Source of the DNA: CAIVAT01 sp964525995
GTDB taxonomy: Bacteria; Bacteroidota; Bacteroidia; Bacteroidales; FEN-979
Assembly (NCBI GenBank): GCA_964525995.1
Contig: CAZGIM010000008.1
Coordinates: 94,336 to 158,335, forward strand
Length of the DNA stretch: 64,000 nt
Direction: 5' to 3'
Under the pieces are notes generated by a model. It saw nothing but the letters and a program-made list of their open reading frames with translations. It did not search any database and was not told where the DNA came from. Positions 17,540-27,460 of this stretch are shown here, in pieces (position 1 is the stretch's first letter; each line of letters starts with the position of its first letter). A program made the translations under genes and the position numbers.

Positions 17540-20125
17540 ATGAAACAATTATCGCTCATATTCTGCTTTTTACCTGTTTTATGTTTTGCCCAGATTGATG
17601 ATCGGTTTTCGGATGGGAATTTTTCGGAAAATCCATCCTGGGTCGGAAACACAGACCGTTTTATCATTAACCAGCAACTACAGTTACAACTGAAGTCATC
17701 CGGAACAGACACGTCCTGTCTGTTTACCCGAAACCACCTGATCGCAGAAGCTGAATGGACCTGGTGGATGAAACTATCATTTAATACTTCTGCCAATAAT
17801 TTTGCACGAATCTATTTTGTCGCAGATACTAACGAAGTAGAAAAAATCAGCAGTGCCCTGTTTCTTCAGACCGGGGGAAGTGATGATTCCCTAACGGTTT
17901 ATGAGCAAAATACAACCGGGTGCACAAAAATATTGACCCTTTCTGCATATTTAACCAACCATAGCACCAATTTTTTGAGAATAAAAATTTTACATCCTAC
18001 CCGAAATGATTGGGAATTATTTATTGATTCTACCGGTGGGTATGATTTTTTTCATGCCGGAACATTTACAGACAGTATAAATCGCCTCACAAATTGGTTG
18101 GGCCTTTTTTGCAAATATACTTCCAGTAATTCATCCAAGTTTTATTTTGATGATTTTTATGTAGGACCGATCCGGCGGGACACGATTCCCCCTAAAGTAT
18201 TATCAGCCGAATTGCTAACTGATCGGACCCTGGAGCTTTCCTATTCAGAGATTCCCGAAAAATCATCGGCTGAAAATCCATTGAACTATATCATTTCCTC
18301 TCATGGTGAAAATCCGACAATGGTAACCCAACTGTCAGACAGGCCCGCCACAGTAATCCTCACATTCAACAATCCCATACCGGAACGGACCTGTGATTCT
18401 TTAATGATTTCCGCTATATTTGATCCTGCCGGTAATATTATTCAAGATTCTGTCGTTGGATTCTGCTGGTTTCATCCGTTGGTTCATGAAATTGTGATAA
18501 ACGAACTATTGGCTGATCCGGAACCAGCAGTAGGGTTACCTGAGGGAGAATTCGTTGAATTGTACAACAAGACGATGTTTCCGGTAAATTTGAAAAACTG
18601 GACCTTCTCTTTCGGGAATAATAAAAAGACATTTCCATCAGTTCGTATTGAGCCTGAAGATTATCTGATTATTGCAAAGGATTCCTTGTATCACAGTTTT
18701 AGCAGGTGTGCATGGTTGTTTACCTCCGCATCTTCCCTTTCAAATGAGGGAACCCAATTGGTTTTAAGAGATCCGGACCAAAGAGTTATTCATGCGTTGA
18801 AGTATGAACCGGGTTGGTATCAGGATTCATTTAAAGCAGAAGGAGGATGGTCGCTGGAGATGAAGGATCCGGATAATCCCTGCGGATGTTCTGATAATTG
18901 GTCTGCGTCAATCCATCCCCTGGGCGGTACTCCAGGAGCTCTTAATTCTGTTTCAAAAGATAATCCGGATGTGAAACCACCCTATATGACCGGGGCGTTT
19001 CTTATTGATACCAACCTTATGGAGATCCGGTTTTCGGAAGCGATGGACAGTATGTCGCTAAGAAAAGAGCATTTCTTTATTACCGGCTCAAATGTTCATG
19101 AACCGGAGGAACTCACATTAGTGCCTCCTGATTATCAAAATATCACATTAAGATTTCTGCATCATTTTGATACCGGTTTGATTTATCAAATCAGAGCAGA
19201 TACCTCAATACAGGATTGTTCCGGGAACCCAATTGATGCATTAAAAACCATTCAGTGTGCTATCCCTGCTCAAGTTAATAAAAATGATATAGTTATAAAT
19301 GAGTTTCTTCCTGATCCATATAGCGGAGGGGCAAGGTTTATAGAATTGTACAATCCGTCGGAGAAGGTTGTCAACCTGGAGTCGCTTGTTGTTGCCGGTA
19401 AAGATACTTCGGGGAATATGCTTCCTGAGGCATTTCCAATAGAGGAAAGAGGGAATTTACTATTCCCCGGAGCGTACCGGGTACTAACCACTGAGGCAAG
19501 CAATGTCCAACAATACTATTGGTGCCCTGCACCCGAATGCTTTACAGAAATGAAATCGTTTCCAGTTTTTTATGATGATTCGGGGACCCTTATTCTGGCA
19601 AGGAAATATGATCAAATGGTCATTGACCGGGTGAGGTACTATTCGGGAATGCATTTTCCTCTGTTAGTTTCACATGAAGGAGTCTCACTTGAACGGTACC
19701 ATCCCGATCGCCCTTCCATGGATGTTTCAAACTGGCACTCCTCATCGGAAACAAATGGTTTTGCAACGCCGGGGTATCTGAATTCTCACCGGTATTATAC
19801 TGAAGACCCATCAGTTGATATAGAAATACAGCCCGCTGTATTTTCTCCTGATAATGATGGATTCAATGACCTTCTATCCTTGACTCTGAGAAATATCAAA
19901 CCAGACCAGCCCATAAATATTACCATTTTTGACAAGAGGGGTATGCGGATAAGGTGTTTAGCCAATAATGTTCTGGCCGGTGAATCTACGGTTTTTGTCT
20001 GGGATGGAATGTCGGATGATCGTCAAAAAGTTCCGACAGGCATCTATATTGTCCTTATTGAATTTACCTCAGAAAGCGGCGTTCAGAAGTCGATTAAAAA
20101 AGTGGTTATCCTCTCCGGCTATTAA
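17540..20125 (+). CDS. Secreted lamin-tail-domain protein with type IX secretion C-terminal domain
   Basis: From the ATG at 17540 the product is 861 residues and opens with a signal peptide (LSLIFCFLPVLCFAQ); the upstream GTG at 17462 would bury it. An N-terminal jelly-roll-like region is followed by Ig-like or bacterial-Ig segments (TIPPKVLSAELLTDRTLEL and a later repeat) and two lamin-tail domains recognisable by IVINELLADPEP...GEFVELYNKT and IVINEFLPDPYSGG..FIELYNPS. The last 90 residues (FSPDNDGFNDLL...ITIFDKRG...PTGIYIVLI) are the gliding-associated/FlgD-Ig-like domain used as a type IX secretion signal. It is probably a cell-surface or released protein. Its stop overlaps the convergent comF stop. 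Confidence 0.82.
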   Translation: MKQLSLIFCFLPVLCFAQIDDRFSDGNFSENPSWVGNTDRFIINQQLQLQLKSSGTDTSCLFTRNHLIAEAEWTWWMKLSFNTSANNFARIYFVADTNEVEKISSALFLQTGGSDDSLTVYEQNTTGCTKILTLSAYLTNHSTNFLRIKILHPTRNDWELFIDSTGGYDFFHAGTFTDSINRLTNWLGLFCKYTSSNSSKFYFDDFYVGPIRRDTIPPKVLSAELLTDRTLELSYSEIPEKSSAENPLNYIISSHGENPTMVTQLSDRPATVILTFNNPIPERTCDSLMISAIFDPAGNIIQDSVVGFCWFHPLVHEIVINELLADPEPAVGLPEGEFVELYNKTMFPVNLKNWTFSFGNNKKTFPSVRIEPEDYLIIAKDSLYHSFSRCAWLFTSASSLSNEGTQLVLRDPDQRVIHALKYEPGWYQDSFKAEGGWSLEMKDPDNPCGCSDNWSASIHPLGGTPGALNSVSKDNPDVKPPYMTGAFLIDTNLMEIRFSEAMDSMSLRKEHFFITGSNVHEPEELTLVPPDYQNITLRFLHHFDTGLIYQIRADTSIQDCSGNPIDALKTIQCAIPAQVNKNDIVINEFLPDPYSGGARFIELYNPSEKVVNLESLVVAGKDTSGNMLPEAFPIEERGNLLFPGAYRVLTTEASNVQQYYWCPAPECFTEMKSFPVFYDDSGTLILARKYDQMVIDRVRYYSGMHFPLLVSHEGVSLERYHPDRPSMDVSNWHSSSETNGFATPGYLNSHRYYTEDPSVDIEIQPAVFSPDNDGFNDLLSLTLRNIKPDQPINITIFDKRGMRIRCLANNVLAGESTVFVWDGMSDDRQKVPTGIYIVLIEFTSESGVQKSIKKVVILSGY

Positions 20126-20808
20126 ATGATGGCTGCGGCGATACAAACAACACTAACCCTGACACCAGGTATCTGATTTAAAGTATGAATACATGATTCC
20201 AGTGTTGCACCGGTTGTCACAACATCGTCAACGAGTAGCAGATATTTGTTTTCAAAAGAATGAGGATTTTTAAGTATAAAAATATCATGAACATTTTGGT
20301 ACCGGTCAAATCTCGATTTACGGGTTTGAGTTCCAGTATGGGTTGATCTCGACAACAGTGAGTGATCAACAGGAATATGCATCGGTTCAGACAATCCCAT
20401 ACCAAACAACTCACTTTGATTATAACCGCGTTGCATATATTTCTTTTTATGAAGTGGAACCGGAATTATGAAATCGGCATTTTTATAATGGATATCATCC
20501 TTCAGTATTTCACCATACAGTTTTCCTAAATAGGTACCGATTTCCTTTATCCCTTTATATTTTAGTTGATGAATTAAATGTTGAACTTTACTTCCTTTAT
20601 TGAATACCAGAAAGGCAGTAGCGTGGTCAATTTGTTCCCTGCCCCAGAATAGCCGCGCCACAGGATTATCACCATCCAGGTGGAAATTGGTTCTAGGCAG
20701 GTGGTAGAGGCAGGAACTACAAAGAACCCTCTCAAAACTCCAAAGGTTATTCCCACATCCGGCACAAATCCTTGGAAAAATGAGGCCGATAAAATCATTA
20801 AGCCACAA
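20122..20808 (-). CDS. comF: ComF-family phosphoribosyltransferase-like protein
   Basis: A 228-residue ComF homologue. A four-Cys zinc finger at the N-terminus (C15, C18, C30, C33) precedes a type I phosphoribosyltransferase fold, with FIIPVPLHKKKYMQRGYNQSE and the PRPP loop LLVDDVVTTGATLESC. In naturally competent bacteria ComF aids DNA uptake; in Bacteroidota its role is less clear. No ATG exists between the zinc finger and an in-frame stop at 20827-20829, so the TTG at 20806-20808 is the likely start. It ends in a 4-base overlap with the convergent lamin-tail gene. Confidence 0.88.
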   Translation of the reverse strand: MWLNDFIGLIFPRICAGCGNNLWSFERVLCSSCLYHLPRTNFHLDGDNPVARLFWGREQIDHATAFLVFNKGSKVQHLIHQLKYKGIKEIGTYLGKLYGEILKDDIHYKNADFIIPVPLHKKKYMQRGYNQSELFGMGLSEPMHIPVDHSLLSRSTHTGTQTRKSRFDRYQNVHDIFILKNPHSFENKYLLLVDDVVTTGATLESCIHTLNQIPGVRVSVVCIAAAII

Positions 20809-20893
20809 ACCCGGTTTACCGGTTAATCAGAGATTTTCCTAAAAGTTAAATCATATTCGGAAAAAACCTGTAGGTTTGATAAAATTTTGTATC

Positions 20894-22591
20894 GTGTCGG
20901 TCACTCCGGTTTTACGTGTCCAGGATCTAAGTATTTCGTTTTGTCATGGAGACCATACCCCATCCAAGGTAGTCGATCACATATCTTTTTCAATTGGGTC
21001 CCGCGAAACGGTAGCCATGGTAGGTGAATCGGGATCCGGTAAGACGGTCACGGCACTTGCCATACTTAGATTAATTTCCCAACCACAGGCTATAATAGAC
21101 TCCGGAAACATATTTTTCAGAACATCCGATAAAACGGTCATCGATTTACTGAAGTTGGAGCCAGAGAAATTACCATCTATCAGAGGAAAATTTATTTCGA
21201 TGATATTTCAGGAACCGATGTCGTCCCTGAATCCTGTATTTACCTGCGGCGATCAGGTTGCAGAAAGCCTTAGAATACATTTGGGGCTTACTTCCCGGGA
21301 TGCGTATAGGAAAAGTCTGGATTTGTTTGAGGAGGTAAAATTACCAAGGCCTGCCCAAATCTTTCAAGCGTACCCACATCAGCTTTCTGGCGGACAAAAA
21401 CAAAGGGTCATGATAGCCATGGCCATTTCATGTAATCCCTCCCTTTTGATAGCGGATGAGCCGACCACTGCATTAGATGTAACGGTTCAAAAGACCATCC
21501 TTGAGTTACTGAGGCAGCTACAGGAAAACAGAGGTATGAGTGTGCTATTTATCACCCATGATCTTGGGTTGGTCGCAGGATTTGCTAATCGTGTTATTGT
21601 ATTACACAAGGGAAAGGTTGTTGAAGAGGGAATGGTTACGGATATTTTTAATCATCCGAAGGATACTTATACCCAGGGATTATTGGCGTGCCGACCACCC
21701 CTTATTACCCGGCCGCACAGGCTCCCTACCGTGAATGACTTTATTAACGGAAAGGATAAAGTCACACAAGAGGTGATCACTTCCGGTCAACGTGAATTAT
21801 TTCATCGTGACATTTATTCAAATGATCCGATCCTTAAAATCGAACATCTTGGAAAAAAATTCGGACAAGTTCACGTACTTCATGATGCCTGTTTAGAGGT
21901 TTTCCCGGGAGAAACTTTAGGAATAGTAGGAGAATCAGGCAGCGGAAAAACGACCCTTGCCCGTGTGACCCTTGATCTAATCCCGGCAACCGAGGGGCGA
22001 ATTTTGTTTGATAATGTTGATATTACAAGAATTACGCGAAAAATGATAAAAAAATTCCGCAAGGAATTTCAGATTATTTTTCAGGATCCCTACGCGTCGT
22101 TGAATCCGAGGTTGACAGTTGGTGAAACCATAGAGGAACCGATGAAGGTACATGGCTTGCACGGAAACCGTAACTCAAGAAAGCAAAAGGTTTTGGATTT
22201 AATGGGGAAAGTGGGTCTTACTTGCGATCAATACAATAGATATCCCCATGAGTTTTCTGGTGGTCAACGTCAGCGTATCTGCATTGCAAGAGCGCTGGCT
22301 GTCGAGCCCCGTTTGATCATTTGCGATGAATCTGTTTCTGCTCTGGATGTCTCCATTCAGGCTCAGGTGTTGAATCTTCTGAATGATTTGAAAAGAGAAT
22401 TTGGCCTAACATACATTTTTATTTCACATGATCTTGCGGTCGTTAAATATATGTCGGATAGAGTGATAGTAATGCGGAATGGAATAATTGTGGAAATGGG
22501 TGAAGCCGATCGTGTATTCGGGAATCCGGTATCTCCCTATACCCGGGCCTTAATTGATGCAATACCGGGGCAAGTGCAAGAGATTTCATGA
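20894..22591 (+). CDS. Fused double ABC ATPase of the oligopeptide/dipeptide (Opp/Dpp) type
   Basis: About 565 residues from a GTG at 20894; a TTG at 20876 is an alternative and no ATG is available. Two complete nucleotide-binding domains are fused, equivalent to DppD plus DppF. Domain 1 has Walker A GESGSGKTVTA, signature LSGGQKQR and Walker B LLIADEPTTALD. Domain 2 has GESGSGKTTLA, FSGGQRQR and LIICDESVSALDVS. Each is followed by the typical oligopeptide C-terminal extension (HPKDTYTQGLLACRPP and NPVSPYTRALIDAIPG). It would power peptide uptake through partner permeases and a binding protein, none of which is next to it. rnr follows on the same strand. Confidence 0.93.
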   Translation: MSVTPVLRVQDLSISFCHGDHTPSKVVDHISFSIGSRETVAMVGESGSGKTVTALAILRLISQPQAIIDSGNIFFRTSDKTVIDLLKLEPEKLPSIRGKFISMIFQEPMSSLNPVFTCGDQVAESLRIHLGLTSRDAYRKSLDLFEEVKLPRPAQIFQAYPHQLSGGQKQRVMIAMAISCNPSLLIADEPTTALDVTVQKTILELLRQLQENRGMSVLFITHDLGLVAGFANRVIVLHKGKVVEEGMVTDIFNHPKDTYTQGLLACRPPLITRPHRLPTVNDFINGKDKVTQEVITSGQRELFHRDIYSNDPILKIEHLGKKFGQVHVLHDACLEVFPGETLGIVGESGSGKTTLARVTLDLIPATEGRILFDNVDITRITRKMIKKFRKEFQIIFQDPYASLNPRLTVGETIEEPMKVHGLHGNRNSRKQKVLDLMGKVGLTCDQYNRYPHEFSGGQRQRICIARALAVEPRLIICDESVSALDVSIQAQVLNLLNDLKREFGLTYIFISHDLAVVKYMSDRVIVMRNGIIVEMGEADRVFGNPVSPYTRALIDAIPGQVQEIS

Positions 22592-22661
22592 ATCGGATTC
22601 CCGAATACATCAGGAGTAATTCAATTTATTCCCCGGGAGAATTTAAATTAATTTAGTTTTT

Positions 22662-24818
22662 ATGGAACAGAAGAGAAGAAAAAACCAAAAAGAATCACAA
22701 ACCCTTGTGAATTTGGTTGTAGCGGTATTTCAGCAATATCCGAACAGCAGTTTCAATTATAAGCAAATTGCCGGAAGGTTGGGAATCATTGACAGGGCCG
22801 AAAAGGATCTGTTAAGAAATATTATCGGTCAACTTTATCTTGAGAAAAGGCTGATTTTAAGCAAGCGTGGAAAATATCAGATTAATATTCAGTTACCAGA
22901 ATTTAAAAAGGACATCAAAACAAAAATTGTCGGAACAGTTGATATGAAACAAACCGGCAAAGCTTATGTTATTCCTGAGGATCATTCGGAAGATGTTTTT
23001 ATTTCGGCGACCAACACCCATCATGCTTTACACGGGGATAAGGTGCTCGTTTTTCTTTTTCCGAAAAGGAAAGGCCACAAAATTGAGGGAGAAATAATTG
23101 AAATATTAAAGCGGAACAAACGACAATTCGTTGGAACCCTTGAAACCTCAAAGAACTTTACTTTTCTAAGGCCCGACAGCGCCAGCATGCCGATCGATCT
23201 GTTTATTCCAATATCCAAGATCCATGGAGCAAAGAACGGTCAAAAGGTGGTTGCTGTCATCACTGATTGGCCTGAGCAGTCGGCCAATCCCTTTGGTGAG
23301 GTAACAACCATTCTAGGAAAACCGGGAGAAGACCGGGTAGAAATGCAATCGATATTAGCTGAGATTGATTTCCCGCTCTCCTTTTCGGCGGCTGCTGAGC
23401 AAGAGGCTACTTCGTTTCCAGCGGAAATTATTTCAGAGGAGATCAGGCTACGCCGGGACTTCAGGCAGGTTTTTACTATTACTATAGATCCTGAGGATGC
23501 AAAGGATTTCGATGATGCTATTTCCTTAAAGTTATTAGAAAACGGTCATTGGGAGGTCGGTGTGCATATTGCAGATGTTTCATGGTATGTAAAACCGGGG
23601 TCTGCTATTGACAAAGAGGCAAATGAGCGGGGAACCTCTGTATATATGGTTGGAAGAACCATTCCGATGCTTCCGGAAAGATTATCAAATGGTTTATGTT
23701 CATTAAAGCAGGGTGAAGACCGGTTGTGTTTTTCGGTGGTTTTTGAAATGGATTCAGAGGCGCGAATATACCAGGAATGGATCGGAAAGTCTATTATCAA
23801 TTCTGACCGGCGGTTTAGCTATGAAGAGGTGCAGCGAATTCTCGAGGGAGAGGAACACCAGTATGGAGAAGAGCTGAACACCTTAAATCAAATAGCCGGC
23901 AAACTGAGAACGGAACGGTTCAGGAAAGGGTCTTTCAATTTTGAGACACAGGAAGTTAGATTCATACTTGATGAATCAGGTCGCCCGCTTCAAATTTTCC
24001 TTAGGGAAATGAAGGATTCAAATAAATTGATCGAAGACTTTATGTTGTTAGCAAACCGGAAAGTAGCGGAATGGGTTGGTAAAAGAAAAGATGACCGGAA
24101 CAATAAGACATTTGTTTACAGGGTTCATGATACACCCAATCCTGAAAAACTTGAGAACTTTACTCAGTTTCTGGGAAGGCTGGGTTATAAAATCAGCCTC
24201 AGTTCGAAAAAAACAATGGCAGCATCGTTCAACCGGCTTTTCAATGATATAAAAGGTACCGGGACGGAGAATATGATTGAGTCTATTGCTATTCGAACAA
24301 TGGCGAAGGCGTATTATTCGACTCATAACATTGGTCATTACGGCCTTGCTTTTCAGCATTATACCCATTTTACCTCCCCGATACGGAGATATCCCGATCT
24401 GATGGTTCACCGGATACTTTACCAATATCTTCAAAACGGTCCTTCGGTAAACAAGGAGGAATATGAAGCCATTTGCGAACATGCCTCTGAAATGGAGCGC
24501 AGGGCAGTTGATGCAGAACGGATGTCGGTTAAATATAAGCAGGCTGAATTCATGCTCGATAAAATAGGGCAGGAATTTGAGGCGCTGGTATCCGGAGTAA
24601 GTAAGTGGGGTATTTTTGCAGAAATATCAGGGACCAAATGTGAAGGGATGATCCGTCTGCGCGATCTGGATGATGACTTTTATTTTCTGGATGAAGAGAA
24701 TTATCAGATCATAGGACAACGATATGGAAATCGGTTTAAACTGGGCGACAAAGTGAAAATCAGGGTGAAGAGAATAGATTTGTCAAGAAAGCAAATGGAT
24801 TATGATTTAGTTTCCTGA
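22662..24818 (+). CDS. rnr: Ribonuclease R
   Basis: A 718-residue processive 3'-to-5' exoribonuclease of the RNB family that degrades structured RNA and helps rRNA/mRNA turnover. The N-terminus has a winged-helix-like segment, then cold-shock domains (VGTVDMKQTGKAYVIPED near 90). The RNB catalytic centre with its Asp cluster follows (DPEDAKDFDDAIS from about 276) with the DVSWYVKPGSAIDKEA strand, and then HFTSPIRRYPDLMVHR. The S1 domain lies at the C-terminus (FEALVSGVSKWGIFAEI). The length is normal and the ATG at 22662 is well placed. An acyltransferase gene follows 14 bases later and is probably cotranscribed. Confidence 0.96.
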   Translation: MEQKRRKNQKESQTLVNLVVAVFQQYPNSSFNYKQIAGRLGIIDRAEKDLLRNIIGQLYLEKRLILSKRGKYQINIQLPEFKKDIKTKIVGTVDMKQTGKAYVIPEDHSEDVFISATNTHHALHGDKVLVFLFPKRKGHKIEGEIIEILKRNKRQFVGTLETSKNFTFLRPDSASMPIDLFIPISKIHGAKNGQKVVAVITDWPEQSANPFGEVTTILGKPGEDRVEMQSILAEIDFPLSFSAAAEQEATSFPAEIISEEIRLRRDFRQVFTITIDPEDAKDFDDAISLKLLENGHWEVGVHIADVSWYVKPGSAIDKEANERGTSVYMVGRTIPMLPERLSNGLCSLKQGEDRLCFSVVFEMDSEARIYQEWIGKSIINSDRRFSYEEVQRILEGEEHQYGEELNTLNQIAGKLRTERFRKGSFNFETQEVRFILDESGRPLQIFLREMKDSNKLIEDFMLLANRKVAEWVGKRKDDRNNKTFVYRVHDTPNPEKLENFTQFLGRLGYKISLSSKKTMAASFNRLFNDIKGTGTENMIESIAIRTMAKAYYSTHNIGHYGLAFQHYTHFTSPIRRYPDLMVHRILYQYLQNGPSVNKEEYEAICEHASEMERRAVDAERMSVKYKQAEFMLDKIGQEFEALVSGVSKWGIFAEISGTKCEGMIRLRDLDDDFYFLDEENYQIIGQRYGNRFKLGDKVKIRVKRIDLSRKQMDYDLVS

Positions 24819-24832
24819 TTAAGTTTAAGTGG

Positions 24833-26620
24833 ATGGAGCTTATCTCCCGAACAGAAATTTTACAAGAGGTACCGTTTCTGAAGAAACTGGGTGGCGACTT
24901 TTTACTTAAGAACGCCTTTCGCTTGTTGCATTTTAATCGGGTAAATGATATCTATTCAAGAAACCATCATCTTTCCGGAAAGGAGTTTTTGGAGGTGGTC
25001 ATTCGGGAGACTGGTATTCAGATTAAAATTACTGCATCCGACCTTGAAAAGATTCCTAAAAACAGTAGTTTTATCACGGTGTCAAACCACCCGTATGGCG
25101 GTATTGATGGCATCCTGCTTGCGAAGATCATTTCGGATATCAATCCAGGATATAAACTGCTGGTCAATTTTCTCTTAACCCGGATTAAACCCATCCAACC
25201 TTTTTTTTTAGGGGTGAATCCTTTTGAGACCCGCAAAGATGTTCAGTCAAGTTTTGGTGGTCTGAAGGAAGCTTTGATGCATCTTCAGCTTGGGGGTCCG
25301 CTCGGAATTTTTCCCTCGGGAGAAGTAAGCAGTTTTGGCAGAAACAGGGTACATGTATTGGATCCCGAATGGCAGTTTACGATAATTAAATTTATAAAGC
25401 GGGCCCGAGTACCCATTGTACCAATTTATTTCAGTGGGCACAATTCGTTAATATTTAATTTATTAGGAATTATTAATCCATTTTTTCGAACGCTGAGGCT
25501 ACCTGCTGAACTTTTCAATAAAAAAGGTCACACGATCGAGATAAGGATTGGTTCCCCGATCATGGTAAAGGAACAGGACGAGTTCCGTGAAGTCATCGAG
25601 TTTGGAAAGATGTTAAGGATGAAAACTTACAGTCTCGGGACCTATTCTCAAAAGACTGTTCAGTTTAGGTTTGGATCTGAGGTGAAGTCAACTAAAATAA
25701 TATCGTCCGTAGAGCATAATCTGGTCCTTAAGGAGATTAACGCCATCCCGCCTGAATATTTTCTGTTCGCACTGCAGGGGAACAGGATATTTTGTGTTCC
25801 ATCGACCAAAATTCCAAACATCATGTTAGAAATCAGCCGGTTGCGGGAACTGACCTATCGGGAGGTAGGGGAGGGGACCAACAAACAATCGGACCAGGAT
25901 GAATATGATAATTATTTTGAGCAGCTTTTCATTTGGGATGATTTGGCCGGGAGGATAGTAGGAGGATACAGGATCGGTAGGGGGGATGAAATAATGGAGC
26001 GGTTTGGAATTGCCGGACATTATATTAACAGTTTATTTAAGATTAAAAAGGAATTTGGTCCGGTACTCAGAATTTCGTTGGAGTTGGGTCGTTCCTTCAT
26101 TGTAAAAGAGTATCAACGGAAAGTCCTTTCGCTTTTTCTTTTATGGAAAGGCATCCTGTATGTTCTGCTCAGAGAGCCCCGGTATCGATATCTGATCGGA
26201 CCTGTTAGCATCCCCAATGAGTTCTCAGATATATCAAAGGGTCTCGTAGTAAGGTTTTTAAAGGCGAATAATTACAATTCGGAGTACGGAGCGTATATCA
26301 AGCCCCGACATTCATTTAGGGACAGGATCCCTGAAAACATGGATCTTTCGGTATTTTTAAGATATACTCACAAGGATGTAAACCGGCTCGACCGGTTCAT
26401 CCATGATATTGATCCCAAATTTAAATTACCCATTCTGCTTAAAAAGTATTTAAGCGTTAACTCAGAAGTTTTGGGATTTAACGTCGATCCCTTGTTTAAT
26501 AATTGTCTCGATGCATTGATTATGCTGGATCTCTTTGAGGTTCCTATTGAAAAGATTGAAGCGCTTTCAAAGGAGATACACGATCAATCAATCCTGAATC
26601 GATTCAGGAAAGAAACCTGA
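24833..26620 (+). CDS. olsF: Bifunctional OlsF-like aminolipid acyltransferase
   Basis: A 595-residue fusion. The N-terminal half (about 1-280) is a PlsC/lysophospholipid acyltransferase-like domain with SNHPYGGIDG (His86 and Asp92), the FPSGEVSSF motif and VPIVPIYFSGHN. The C-terminal half (about 290-595) is a GNAT-like acyl-ACP N-acyltransferase related to OlsB, with REVGEGTNKQSDQDEYDNYF and GGYRIGRGDEI. This is the layout of OlsF, which makes both the N- and O-acylations of ornithine lipids, and of the fused counterparts of GlsB/GlsA that make glycine lipids in Bacteroides. The head-group amino acid cannot be read from sequence. It follows rnr by 14 bases and ends next to the convergent LytTR regulator. 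Confidence 0.82.
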   Translation: MELISRTEILQEVPFLKKLGGDFLLKNAFRLLHFNRVNDIYSRNHHLSGKEFLEVVIRETGIQIKITASDLEKIPKNSSFITVSNHPYGGIDGILLAKIISDINPGYKLLVNFLLTRIKPIQPFFLGVNPFETRKDVQSSFGGLKEALMHLQLGGPLGIFPSGEVSSFGRNRVHVLDPEWQFTIIKFIKRARVPIVPIYFSGHNSLIFNLLGIINPFFRTLRLPAELFNKKGHTIEIRIGSPIMVKEQDEFREVIEFGKMLRMKTYSLGTYSQKTVQFRFGSEVKSTKIISSVEHNLVLKEINAIPPEYFLFALQGNRIFCVPSTKIPNIMLEISRLRELTYREVGEGTNKQSDQDEYDNYFEQLFIWDDLAGRIVGGYRIGRGDEIMERFGIAGHYINSLFKIKKEFGPVLRISLELGRSFIVKEYQRKVLSLFLLWKGILYVLLREPRYRYLIGPVSIPNEFSDISKGLVVRFLKANNYNSEYGAYIKPRHSFRDRIPENMDLSVFLRYTHKDVNRLDRFIHDIDPKFKLPILLKKYLSVNSEVLGFNVDPLFNNCLDALIMLDLFEVPIEKIEALSKEIHDQSILNRFRKET

Positions 26621-26621
26621 T

Positions 26622-27350
26622 TCAGGCAAGTTTTTTACGCTCTACCAGATCAAAGAAATTTTTATGGTAAGTCTCACTAACGGGGATATATTTATCGCTG
26701 ATTTTTATTCTGTTACGTTCGATTGACTCAATTTTATCAAGCGCAACAAAAAAAGATTTATGTACCCGGCAGAACTGGGGTTCATGTAAAACCTCTTCCA
26801 ATTTCTTGGCATTCATCAGGGTCATAATTCGCCTGTTTTTTGTGACGATTCGCCAATAATCTCCCATCCCTTCAACATAAAGCACCTCTTGATTCTCAAT
26901 TCGTTCCATTCGGGTCTCTGTTTTAACGAAGAAGAATGTTGATTCCGATTGGGCTGGCTTCCCCGATTCATTTTTAATATGCGTAGCATCGTGCTGTAAC
27001 TTTTCACATACTTTATTAACACCTTTGATGAACCGTTCAAAAGAGATGGGTTTTAGCATGTAATCGATCACATCCAATTCAAAACCCTGAATGGCATAGT
27101 GTTCATAAGCTGTGGTAAATATTACTAATGGCCTATGCTTTAATGCGTTGAGTAATTGAATACCCGTCAATTCCTCCATTTGAATATCCAGAAAAATCAG
27201 GTCCACCTTGTTGGTTCTTATGAATTCAATGGATTCAATAGCGTTATCAAAGGTTTTGATCAGATTTAAAAAAACAACCTTAGAGCAATAATCTTTGATG
27301 ATGTCTAACGCCAGAGGTTCGTCATCAATGGCAATACAATTGATTTGCAT
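26622..27350 (-). CDS. LytTR-family response regulator (pair A)
   Basis: A 242-residue regulator with a receiver domain (acidic pair DDE at 9-11, phospho-acceptor Asp55 in IFLDIQM, Lys in LKPISFERF) and a C-terminal LytTR DNA-binding domain (VLYVEGMGDYWRIVT, RVHKSFFVAL). The partner kinase is almost certainly the LytS-type gene at 29245-30270, but an amidohydrolase gene lies between them. A paralogous pair at 35089-36854 keeps kinase and regulator overlapping. The N-terminal halves of the two regulators are similar in length and motif spacing, with the acceptor Asp at residue 55 in both. Confidence 0.92.
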   Translation of the reverse strand: MQINCIAIDDEPLALDIIKDYCSKVVFLNLIKTFDNAIESIEFIRTNKVDLIFLDIQMEELTGIQLLNALKHRPLVIFTTAYEHYAIQGFELDVIDYMLKPISFERFIKGVNKVCEKLQHDATHIKNESGKPAQSESTFFFVKTETRMERIENQEVLYVEGMGDYWRIVTKNRRIMTLMNAKKLEEVLHEPQFCRVHKSFFVALDKIESIERNRIKISDKYIPVSETYHKNFFDLVERKKLA

Positions 27351-27460
27351 TTGGGTGCTTTTTAAGGGTTATTATGAGATGGTTTACTATGTCTGTACAG
27401 TTTTTTCTTATTTGATCGCTTCGATAGCAACTTCCCACTATATGCGGCGGGGAGCTTTGC

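Noticed and set aside
26593..26608. 16-bp perfect palindrome CCTGAATCGATTCAGG at the end of olsF
   Set aside because: It lies inside the coding end and has no T-run; it could be chance or a weak terminator, and no repeat of it was seen elsewhere in the window.
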